DNA of 64,000 nucleotides from NCBI RefSeq assembly GCF_963678635.1, contig NC_087069.1:15164660-15228659 (forward strand), in the 5' to 3' direction. Within the stretch, counting starts at the first letter, position 1, and the number at the start of each line of letters is the position of its first letter. A program made the position numbers and the translations under genes. Positions 31,861 through 41,800 of this stretch are shown here, in pieces. This stretch comes from Symsagittifera roscoffensis (Eukaryota > Xenacoelomorpha > Acoela > Convolutidae). The notes under the pieces are model-generated. The model was not told where the DNA came from. It was given only the letters and a program-made list of their open reading frames with translations, and ran no database searches.

Positions 31861-33446
31861 TGAGTTTTTTTTCTTCATTTTTCTCATGTTTTTACAATCT
31901 ACGGGCTTTCGGCCCATTTGCCACCGGCTTGCTAACCATTTAATATTTTTGTATTTTTTTAACTATCGAAGCTTAAGTTTGGTGACCCATACTTATAATG
32001 TTTAGTCTTGCGATAAGCAAGGGTGTTGCAACAGGGTACAAGACTTTTTTTACCCTGTTAACTTTGTTCACAAGATTTAGCAAATTGTCAAACGTGTCAA
32101 CAAATTGTTAAACGTGTTTCTACTTACCTTGAAATAAATTCAATCTAGCATCTAGAGCTTCAAGCGTAGACGTAACGCTTCTGGTTTTTTCAAACTATAA
32201 TTGTTCTGTTTTTTTTTGGACTATTGTCCGTCGTTTTTTTTGTCGGCTTATTTCCCGTATCAAGGACTCTTTTTTAAGAGTCGATGAACGTAGTTCAGAC
32301 TCTTATAAAGGTCTTGATGATGTTTTCGTTTTTTTTTTTCAGAAAAATTTGTTCGGCCCGGTGTTTTACTTTTTCGCTGTGATGTTTTGATGTTTTAAGT
32401 TGAATTCATTTTATTGTTCAAAGAAAGGCGAATTCAACTATCGAACGGCAAAATTGTAAAGGTCACAAAAAACATGATCGACCTCTAATTTCGAAAGTGG
32501 GAATTTCATTTTCAGATTCACCAGTGAAATAAAATCTTTACCTATTGATCCAGTTTTCTCAATTTGGGTTATTTGATCAATTTTGTCATTATTTGCTCTA
32601 GAATTTCCAAGAGCTTTGAGGCCATTTTTCTGGAAATTCGAAATTTGATGTTTTCAATAAAGTCAGTGTTTTTGTGTACTTGCGGTTATTGGCTCTTATT
32701 CAACTGTCTGTTGACTATATTCTGGATTCACCTCTCTTCTAACTAAGTGAATGCCATTGGTGAAAAAAATGAGTAACATTTTTTTGCAGAAATTTGACGC
32801 ATTTTTTTGAAACTTGGTAAATTTTTGATTGTTTTTGTTTTGAACTGTAAATTTCTTCGTCGATTAATAGGCACGCAATTTTTATACCTGCAGTTATTAT
32901 GCTCGCTATTTGCATTGTCGGCTTGTTGCCGCTTCGTAAGTTTGTTTCGATTCAAGTTTAACGTTCAGTTGTCTTATTTGGCATGTTAAGATTTTTTAAG
33001 AAAAGTTTATTCCAGACAAATTGATTTAAAGATATAAAATTTTGGCTGATCTAGCGTTTTCCGGCTTGATACAAAGCTTTTTTCGATTTAGCGGTTTTCT
33101 TCTCATTTTTCTTTGTGCTGCTATGTTTGCGTTGTCAAAAGTTCTGCTTAAATGATTTCGAAAGTTTTAGTTGTTTTTCAGCTTATTGGCAGTCTTTTTT
33201 TTTTGAAAATTTTTCTCGGCTTCTCTACTTACAATTTTGTTTCTAAGAGCTTGCGTTTGCCGTTTTTTGTTTGTTTTTGCGAAATGTTTTTTCATTTTTG
33301 TGTTAGCTAAGTATTAATTAAAAAATCTTTACGCCGAATGTTTTACAACCCGTGATGGAGTTAATACACTTTTTTTGCGAACTGCAAAATTTCTGCGTTG
33401 CCGATTTTAAGTATGTTGTTCAGAAAGGATGTTATTTTTTTTAGTT

Positions 33447-33597
33447 TAATTTTTTTCAACCGAGGCAATCGTTTCGTTTAATGTAGTTTTGTTAGATGTG
33501 ATTTTCACTTCTCTTTTATACTATCTATAATTTTTTTCAACCGAGGCAATCATTTCGTTTAATGTAGTTTTGTTAGATGTCATGTTCACTTCTCTTT
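33447..33597 (+). repeat. Tandem duplication, unit about 75-80 bp
   Basis: The string tttttttcaaccgaggcaat followed by cgtttaatgtagttttgttag and cacttctcttttac occurs twice back to back, with few differences. Confidence 0.85.
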
Positions 33598-34775
33598 TAC
33601 GATCTAGTGATTTTCGGCAGTTTTTTCCGGCTAGCTTGCCATATTACATTCGTGTTTTTGCGCAAGTGGCGCGAAGCTGCGCTCTTCTGTATACCAAAAT
33701 GTTTGTTTAGATTAAAATTTAGGAGATAACTCTGTTTAACATTGTCGTGCTGCTTTTTTGTTTAAAAGTTCGGGTCTGAATTCCCCCAACTATAAGGCAC
33801 CATATTAATTTGGTAGCAATATAAGCAATTTTTTCATCAATTGTCTCAATGTAACCTAATTTGAGAACATTAAAATTAATGCCCACATTTTTGTTTGTTT
33901 TGATCGATATATTTAGAATCAGACTTGTAAACTCCAATAACAAATGTACAAATGGCGCGAAAAATGTGAGTAATGCTTTTAATTTCAAAATTATTGTAAT
34001 TATTAGATTTCCCAGCACTATGAAAAAATATCTAATGATGCATTTTTTGCGAAATGGGTTAGTTTATTTTACTCAAGCAAACGCTTGTTTTAGACCACGA
34101 GGTAACGTTTTCCAACCCGACTTTTGTTCAAATTCGATGTTCAGTTTCATTATATGAGTACTGATCAAATTCATTTTGGCGATTTACTAGCTTAAATTTT
34201 ACCCGCTGTATCAAAGCGGTTATGTTTTCCGTTTTCATTGCAATTTTGAAGCTTTCGTTTGATGTTTTTCGCTCTTATTTGCGAAGTAGAGCGGTCAATC
34301 TATGTCAAGAAATTGTCAATTGTTACGCTAGCGATAAGTAAGCGGTATCAAATCGGGGTTTATTTATTTTTGGTCAATTTCTTGTTTAACAATGCAGTTG
34401 AAAAATTTCACAGCAAGGCTTATCACACTTGGGATAGCCAGCGTGTTGTAACCGGATACTAGACTTTTTTTTCCTTCCATAACATGTTTGTTATTTTTCA
34501 GCTTGTGCTGTCATATGCATACAGTACAATAGCGTACTATTATTTTTGTTCAACTGTCTTTTAATTATTACAAATTAATCAATGTTGTTAATTACTCTAC
34601 GAGCGAGCTTGCGAGGATGAACCTTTTTTTTCGCCAGCCTAACTTGTAAATAAAAGTTCATTAAAAAAATTCACGTATTTAGTGGTACCTTTGCTATAAT
34701 CACGATCTGTAGAATTGGAAATTTCTAAACATCTGTTCTCTGCTTTACTTGTGGCTAGTGTTTGTGGTTTTTTAA

Positions 34776-34840
34776 GCGTCCGTGGCTAGTGCGTGAAACT
34801 CATAATCTCTAGGTCGCAGATCGAATTCGAGATGAAGCCG
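34776..34840 (+). repeat. tRNA-Met-like sequence (SINE or tRNA fossil)
   Basis: It holds an A-box-like gtggctagtgcgtga, the anticodon-arm word ctcataatct with CAT, aggtcgcaga, and a B-box-like gatcgaattcga. The acceptor stem does not pair, so it is not a working tRNA. Confidence 0.45.
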
Positions 34841-35179
34841 ATTTTTTTGTATTCGAGGCTTGTTGGTACTTTGTTTTATTGCACTTTATAGAACTGCTTT
34901 TTTGTCGTTTTCTTGCGAGTGTTTGCGAAGTGCAGCTTCGCCTCTGTGTAAAGTGTTGCTGTTTACTACATTTCGAATGTGAAGTTATTCCTGAACAGTT
35001 AGTTTTTGGCTGAACTTAACTGCTTAATGCTCACCGTTTTTTTTTCAATAAGAGTTTCCTTAAGTTTCCTTGAATAAATTACATAGCTTTTTATTAGATT
35101 TCTCATATTGTTTCGTTTGACTATTAAATAATGTTTTTTAGTGTTTCGAGTGCAAGAGGTTTTTTCACAAGTCTTATAT

Positions 35180-36275
35180 CTTGAGTTTTTTCGGCTCAAA
35201 AGGTTTCTGCCAAAGTATTTGTTACCGCTTGGTAAAATATCTTGCGATGCTAGTTTCACATTCTATTGCCTTGGCATGGTTTTGTTTCAAAACTAGAATT
35301 CTTCCTTATTATAGATATAGTTTTTTTCGGCATTTTTTTTCGATTTCCTTGTGTTGTATTGCAAGTGGTGCGAAGCTCAGCTTCGCCTGTGTTATTTTTT
35401 TTTATTTTGTCCTTTTTTGGCTTAATAGGCTTCGTACAATTTTATATCGGCTTAGTTTTCAGTTACAGTGGCGTAGTTACAAGGGAAACAATATTTTTGC
35501 TCACCTCCAGATCGCTCAAAATTTGAATAGATATTATAGCTCAAGCTTCTCATGACAACAATTTTTTTCAGCTTTTTATGTTTTCTTTTTGGGCTTGATA
35601 AGTTTTGGCCTATATTATATCGGTTTAATGGCTGCATATTGCGCCTTTAGATGGGCGAAAATAGTTTGTTTGTGCGTGTCTGTGTTTTGAGGGGTAGGGG
35701 GACTTGATAATTTCTTATTACTCGTTAAAAATTAAATTTTGTGATTTTTTTCCTTTATTTCGGCTTGATAGTTTTCGGTATATGTTACATCGGCTCAGTC
35801 GCCTTATATTGCTTCATTTCACTAGCTGTGTATGTGTTTTGAGGGTGAGGGGACTAACTGACTTTCTATTAGTCTAATTTTTTTTCGGCAATGTTTTTTT
35901 TTTTCATTTTCCTTTTTTCGGCTTAATAGGTTTCGGCCAAATCAATATCGGCATCGTGGCCGCATAGTGTTTCATTTGACGGGTGAATTAACTTTGTGTA
36001 AGTGTGCGTTTGTTTGCTTGAGATTGTTGATTTGATATTTTTAAAAAATTTTACGGCCTAAAGGGTTTCTGCTAAGGTATTTCCGGCTTTGTTACCGCTT
36101 GATAAATTTTCTTTCGATTATACTTTCATATTATATTGTCTTGACTCGTTTTTGTTTCAAAACTAGTTTTATCAATAGATCTAGTTTTTTTGTAATTTTT
36201 GATTTTTTTTTTCGACCTAGTGGCTTTCTTGTTTTGTATCGCAAGTGGTGCGAAGCTCATCTTCGCCTCTATCAT
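35180..36275 (+). repeat. Two copies of a roughly 230-bp repeat
   Basis: The copies are about 35,180-35,410 and 36,048-36,275. Each runs from a cggc-aaaaggtttctgcca-like start through gttaccgcttg, tttgtttcaaaactag and ttttcgatt to the caagtggtgcgaagct hairpin. A third, more diverged copy is at about 62,800-63,045. Confidence 0.75.
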
Positions 36276-36617
36276 GTTCATTTGATTGTCTTTCTTTTCA
36301 TTTGATGTCTTCGAGCTTGTATTGCTCTTTTTGTGCTGTATTTTGGGCGGCGCGAAGCTCCTAATTGGTTTCAGTATAAAATGTCCCGAGTTTTAAAGAG
36401 CTCTACGGTCATATCTTTCTTGTTCGAAAGTTTAAAAATTGTTCTGAAAAACATGAGTCGTATCCTCAACTTCTAGAAATGTTTTTCGTATCCTCAACTT
36501 CTATAGGCTTGCAGGTTAACAACTACCTTTTTTTCAGGTTAACAACTAGCGCACGAAACTATGTGCTCATGTACTGTTGGTTACTTTATTAGTTTATCAA
36601 GTTCGTGGTGTCAATTT

Positions 36618-36690
36618 AGCCCGTTTAGCGTGGAGGTAACGTTCTTGCTTGGGACGGCAAAGGTTGCAAGTCGAATCCATTCCGTCCCTG
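36618..36690 (+). repeat. tRNA-Pro-like sequence (SINE or tRNA fossil)
   Basis: The words agcccgtttagcgtggagg, ttcttgcttgggacggcaa, aggttgcaag and tcgaatccattcc follow the order of the D arm, anticodon arm (TGG-like) and T arm of tRNA-Pro. Stem pairing is poor, so a SINE head or a dead tRNA is likely. Confidence 0.4.
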
Positions 36691-37067
36691 TTTTTTTTGG
36701 AAAGGTAAATTTTTTTATCGCGTGATAGAGCGCTTTTTACTGTCACACTATGTTTTGAGGGTTTTTCGCTGTCATTCAAAAGTCTTTCATACTATTCCTG
36801 TAAAGGTAAGTGCAAGCCAAGGATTTTTGCTGATATTTGATTCTTGATATTTAGTTTTCTGAATATATTTCTTATAGGAAATTTTTCGAAAATTTTTATT
36901 TTGTCTGCGCAATCCCTTCGTATGTAATGATTGGCGTCTTATCAGGGTGGGGGACTTTGTTTTAAACAGTTTAAAACACAGGGTTAAAAAACTGTTTAAA
37001 ACAGCGGGAAAAAACACGTTTAAAACAATTTGATTGAAATCGACAATTAAAGTCGTTTTTCGGCTAA

Positions 37068-37225
37068 TGACGCAATAGTGCTGAAGTTATGACGCAATAG
37101 TGCTCGAAGTTTCACACCTCACTTTTATCGCCTGTTGTTTTGACCTGCTCGCTGATTGGTAGATAAATGATGAGTTCACATATTTCTACTGCCGCCGCCA
37201 TTTTCCGGTTGAAGTTGCAGCCGGA
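37068..37225 (+). promoter_or_regulatory. Promoter-like region of the short hAT element
   Basis: It holds two direct copies of tgacgcaatagtgct (37068 and 37090; CRE/ATF-like TGACG), an inverted CCAAT box (gattgg at about 37,153) and a gccgccgccattttccgg word (37191-37208) combining YY1-like GCCGCCATTTT and ETS-like TTTCCGG, just before the ATG at 37226. The sites are seen by motif only. Confidence 0.45.
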
Positions 37226-37549
37226 ATGAGTTACATCGGCTCAGTTAATGAGGCATGTCTTCCACAAGTTACAAAGTATCTTGGTTACGAACAACCTTAC
37301 TGTAGGTACCTGTTCGCAGAAAGTTACCAAACGGTTTCGCCCACAGCGTGGTGGTCAAGCGGTATTCATCTCGGGTTTGACGAAGAGTTAGTCAACCTGG
37401 CTAAAGCCCTTGTTTCCGCCATAGGGTCGAGTGGTGGACTAAAGCGTCAGTTTTCAACCCTTGGGATGACTTACGGATCTTTGAGAAATCAACTTGACGT
37501 CGAAAAAGCGGGGAAAATGACTTTCTTGTACAAACAATTCAACTGTTGA
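37226..37549 (+). CDS. hAT transposase dimerisation-domain-only protein
   Basis: 107 codons, intact from ATG to TGA. Residues 40-106 follow the hAT C-terminal dimerisation domain: SPTAWWSSG (P..WW), LVNLAKALVSAIGSS (hydrophobic helix, xSS), KRQFSTLGM (the ER.FS.AG block with K-R in place of E-R), RNQLDVEKAGKMTFLYKQFN (RN.L......L.F...N). The DDE triad, zinc finger and insertion domain of a full transposase (600 codons or more) are absent. A protein of this kind could pair with and poison full-length transposase, as internally deleted transposase copies do for other DNA transposons. That role is inference. Confidence 0.8.
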   Translation: MSYIGSVNEACLPQVTKYLGYEQPYCRYLFAESYQTVSPTAWWSSGIHLGFDEELVNLAKALVSAIGSSGGLKRQFSTLGMTYGSLRNQLDVEKAGKMTFLYKQFNC

Positions 37550-37707
37550 ATTCAGTGTTCGCGAAAGATTTTTTTCTTAAGCCAATCAACAAAAAAAATT
37601 GTGGCCGCGAAAAAAAAACATAAAAAACGTGTTTTTTTTTCCTAAAAAAACATGTTTTAATGTATAATTGGATAAAAAACGTTTAAAACTCCCACCCTGC
37701 GTCTTAT

Positions 37708-38380
37708 CTTCATTTGTTTAAAATTAAGATTCCTTCTGGTTGCAATCATTTGAAAAATATATGAATGCCAGTGTTACGGCGTAAAAAATCTCCATTCGCA
37801 TGTTTCATCCACCTAGTTTGTTCTTGTCATGTGGGCTTTCATGAATCATAAGTGTAAGAAAATGTCGAGATCTTTCTTTTATATTTTGAACTTAAATGAG
37901 AAATAAGAAATATGTCGCTGTTTTTAGTCAAACTGGCATATAATTTTGTGTAGCAAAAGGTGGGAAGCTCCGCTCCGCTTCTGTGTTGAAACTTTTATAA
38001 CTGACTTTTGGCCATGGTGTTTTTTATCGAATTAGACAAATAAATGGCCTAAACCAGTCATGTTTTCGTCTCATAAAAATCATTAGATGGAATTTTTTAA
38101 AGGGTGGTAGGTTGGCACACACTGTATAAGATCTTTTCGTTGTAATCTTAGATCAAATGTTTTTTTTTGCTGGTGAATTGGAACCGCTGCCTCGTCACTC
38201 ATTATCAGCTAGCTCCATTGGATGTTACGATGAAGCGTTTCTCTGATTTTCAAGCATGTGTTCGGAATAAATTCTTTAGTTGAAGCTGGTCGGGGTGTGT
38301 GTTTTAGGACTGCATGTACCTGTATTTAATATTTCGTCTATTACAATACGAGTATTACATCGATTTGTTTTTTTCTTCAG
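37708..38380. other. Non-coding upstream region of the J-ANK-ART gene
   Basis: AT-rich, with one diverged gggaagctccgctccgcttc hairpin word near 37,958. It ends in a T-rich tract and CAG (38378-38380), a likely splice acceptor for the first coding exon. An upstream 5' UTR exon was not located. Confidence 0.45.
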
Positions 38381-38411
38381 ATCAGTGTTTTGTAAACATA
38401 ATATTCAGTTA

Positions 38412-38811
38412 ATGATGGCGTATTTGACTCAGCAATTGAAACCATATCGATATGATGATTACGCGCCTCACGAAGAGTTTGAAGATGTGAACAGATACTG
38501 GTACCAAGCGAAAGGTGGTTCCTGGGTTTGCATTCCTAAGTTAATCAACCCATACGATAACCTTAATGTGAGAAAAGGAGCGAGTATCGGTGAATGCAAA
38601 ACCGCATTTCGTGAACTGGTTTCAACTCCGAACCGCCAAAAACGCATGTTAGTTGCATACTCTTGGCATATGATAACAAACGAAGCGCTGTATCGCATTG
38701 GAGAGAGAACAGTTTGTGACGTGTTCGATTATGCAATTAGTGGCAACACAGGCAACCTGAAATTGGAACTGGAAAAACACCCAGATGCGCTGGAATGCAC
38801 AGATACTTCTG
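38412..38811 (+). CDS. Exon 1 of the J-ANK-ART gene: J-like domain
   Basis: It encodes about 133 residues. INPYDNLNVRKGASIGECKTAFRELV then TPNRQKRMLVAYSWHMITN matches the helix pattern of a DnaJ J domain (NPYxxLGV..GAS..E.K.AFREL.......Y..L), but the HPD motif needed to stimulate Hsp70 is absent (TPNRQ instead). The exon ends within the first ankyrin repeat (AISGNTGNLKLELEKHPDALE). The donor is G|GTAATG at 38812. Confidence 0.8.
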
Positions 38812-41800
38812 GTAATGATTCACGAATAAATATCTAATTTGTAGGCAAGTTTTTTTCCCAACTGTTATTCGAAGTTTAAGCGGATCAACCTGAGCTCAAT
38901 ATATCGTTGAATATATATACTATTTTGAGATATCCATTTTGGCTGACTGACCTTAAAATTTTCCTAAAAGCGCCTTTGGCGCCAATCCAATATATACTAA
39001 TTTTGAGGGGGGAGCGGGCGCCGAAAAAAAGCCTTTTTGGCCTTTTTCAAAAATTTGCCTGTGGCGCAGAAAATTTTGTCACATTACGTCTTTAAAATGG
39101 TTTGGGAGAGCTCAGAAAATCAATTTGGTCGATCTAAAAAAATTTAGACGAAATTTTGAATTTTTTTTTGAAAATGCGCCCCCCCCCCCCACCTCGAGAA
39201 ATTCCTAGATCCGCGTCTGTTCGGCTTTAACTATTTCGGCCTCTTTAATGTTTGATTGCGTTGTTTGATAGGAAAATAAGTTTTTTTTGTGTGCTTTCCA
39301 AAAGAGGGGGGGGGGGGGTGGTTGTATGTTTCCAATTCCAAAATTTTATTGCTCATCGGGCTTTCATGTGAACAATTGTTTTTTGTTTTTGTCTCAACTG
39401 ACGTTTACCCACCGATTTTCAATTTGGTTGCCTTTGAGTTTTTCTGGACGCTATTTCAATGCTGACGATTGCGTTTTCCCTCATTTTTGGTTGCTTCAAA
39501 TTGAACCTATTTCGTGTCAAATTTGAAAATATTTGTTTTTTTTGTGAATTTTTCTACCGACGTAATAGATCCATCTCAATGTCTGCATTTTAGCTGACAA
39601 TGCTTTGTTAATGTGGTATCGCAAATGGAGCGAAGCACTGATTGGCCTCTCTGCTTTATTGTGCACTATTTGCGCAAATAGTTAGACCAGCAGCATATTT
39701 GCGGATCATATTCAGGACCACCACGAGAACATGCATAACTGGGCATGGGCTATCTATGAAAACAATTTCTTTTTAGCAAATTTGCAGTACATGGAGACAA
39801 AATTGTCAACTGGATTTGGAACTTGAAAAGTTTCAATCGTAGTAGTATGCATATAGTGCGTTAGGATCGGGGGGGGGTTGTCATACATGGATGACCATTA
39901 GGTATAAATCATAATGGTCACCATGTATTAAATGATCAGCAATGGTCACCATGTAATAATCCTAATTGTCACCATGTATAATTTTATACCTAATGGTCAC
40001 TATGTAATAATCCTAATTGTCACCATAAATAATTTTATACCTAATAGTCCTCATGTAAAACTTCGGTATATTATTGAGTATTCCCACTGAACGTTGTGGA
40101 AACGGGAATGGAATTAGGTTTTGGTCGGTGCATGTTTTCCCTTCTAAAGTTTGGGGGTATTGGTTTGTTTACATGTAAAATGACGTTATATACCTATTAT
40201 ATGCGACCAAACTATATGGTATATAGAAAAGCACAAGATTTTGGCAGCGTAGCTTAACTGTTGGCTGCGGTGAACGATTTCCTTCAAAAATGCATGTTTT
40301 ATTACTGAATCTCGAAGAAAGCAAAATTCGTCAAGTGCGGCGGCCGCCACCTCTATTTAGGCAAAAATTAATAATCAATTTGACCAAAATAAGAATGAAA
40401 AATTTCGTTCAGCCAATTGAAGGTAAAAACAAAGAAAAATTATGGAACACTGAAAACTCTAAAATGATGAAATTGGCTTGAAAATTTTGACATTTCCATT
40501 TTCCGTGTCTACAAGAGACTGAAAAATAAACGTCTGAAATCTATGACAAAAACTTTGATTTGATAGAAAGGTTGAAAGAGCTAAAAGGTTGAAGTGGCTA
40601 AAGATCTTGAAAAACGAGAACACTGATGAAAGCCAAAAGTGCCCATTAATTTTGCTGCAACCATTTCTAAGACGTGTACCTAACTTGTTACTATAAAATT
40701 GAAGTGGAACAAAATTTCTTGGGGTCCGAGTAGAGGAAAACGCATGGCGCTCGACTCTCAGCCGAAAGGCGGCGTTTCGAAACCCGTCCGGAAATTGTAC
40801 TGAAAGGAGGCAACAGTAGCTGGTATGGTGATATCCCCCCATAGATCGATTTTGTACTTTTTTTCTCACTTTGATAAAAAGCTTAACTTCTCGAATTACT
40901 GCTATTCAGTTAACAATTGGGTAAAATTTCAATTACTAAAAGAATGTATTGTTCAAAATTGAATTGTAAAATGTATAAATCAACCATATTAAATGGTTAG
41001 TTAATGGGTACGCATGTGAGTTAGGAAACGTTTCAAAACATGATCAGTTATATAAACAAAATCAGAAGCATCACCATTAAAGTTTTTATCAAAAATCAAA
41101 TGTGCAATATAAATACAAAAAGAACCGCACATGGTAGAGTTTGAGTCTTGCATGGGAAAGTTTGTCATCAATTCAGTCACTTGATGAAAATTCTCGTTCA
41201 ATCGTTTATACAGATTGGTGTACTGCCAGAGAGGAAGACCGAGAGGATCAGCGAAGTATAAAACATTTCTTCTGTTGCATATCACAATCCAATGTGTCCC
41301 CGGAGAATCTGATTTTGAAGTGTTCACAATCATAAAGATGTTGTTTGGGATGTGAGGTGGAAAATTGTCGGCTGCAAATACTCCAAAAAACTTATATTTC
41401 AGATGATTACAATTCTGAATGAGGTCCTGCAACTGGATTTCATCCATTTTCAGACTGTCGAAATGGGAAGGACGTTCTTTGTAACTTTGCGGTCGGAGGT
41501 AATAAATACATTGGATGAGCGTATACCCCAAACAAAAATTTCCAGGTTTGCTGTCAAAGCGTTTGAGAATTGAAGATCGAGTGAAACTGAGCAGTTAGTA
41601 AGTTCTGGATGCAAGAAGTCATGAGCTGCCTGCTGTGTGCTAGTGAGATCAAAACACATAATAAAGTGCTGTTGGTAGTTATCCAGAGTGATTCCCAGCC
41701 CGCAGTGCAACAAACCCAGCGCTGATAGTGTGTTGAAGAAGAGACGCTTATGATCTTGTGTACTGATTGGTGTACTTGCTATTGGTAAACCATTTCGTCT

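Larger units (their letters stand above)
31861..36600. repeat. Field of diverged dispersed repeats
   Basis: About 4.7 kb of T-rich DNA without a gene. Several repeat modules recur here and again at 58.9-63.1 kb. One ends in a hairpin word (gcgaagctcagcttcgcc) after caagtggtgc; copies are near 33,670, 34,927, 35,375, 36,248 and 36,350 and, outside, near 37,958, 39,625, 62,050, 62,400 and 63,020. Another pairs 32,495-32,740 with 58,975-59,215. A third pairs about 31,990-32,070 with about 34,420-34,490. Confidence 0.65.
36935..37707 (+). mobile_element. Short hAT transposon with perfect 8-bp target duplication
   Basis: The element proper is 36943-37699 (757 bp). The left end is CAGGGTGGGGGACTTTG and the right end, read on the other strand, is CAGGGTGGGAGTTTTAAAC. 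The flanks are identical 8-mers CGTCTTAT (36935-36942 and 37700-37707). Both termini and duplication size are those of hAT elements. The exact duplication indicates a fairly recent insertion. It contains one intact ORF for the C-terminal part of a hAT transposase and lacks the DDE catalytic core, so it cannot mobilise itself. Confidence 0.9.

Noticed and set aside
38280-38411. Longer N-terminus of exon 1
   Set aside because: It runs through a polypyrimidine tract and CAG acceptor. The J-like protein starts sensibly at 38412.
39890-40060. CRISPR-like regular repeats
   Set aside because: These are tandem units within a eukaryotic transposon's terminal repeat. Spacers are themselves repeated and no cas genes exist.
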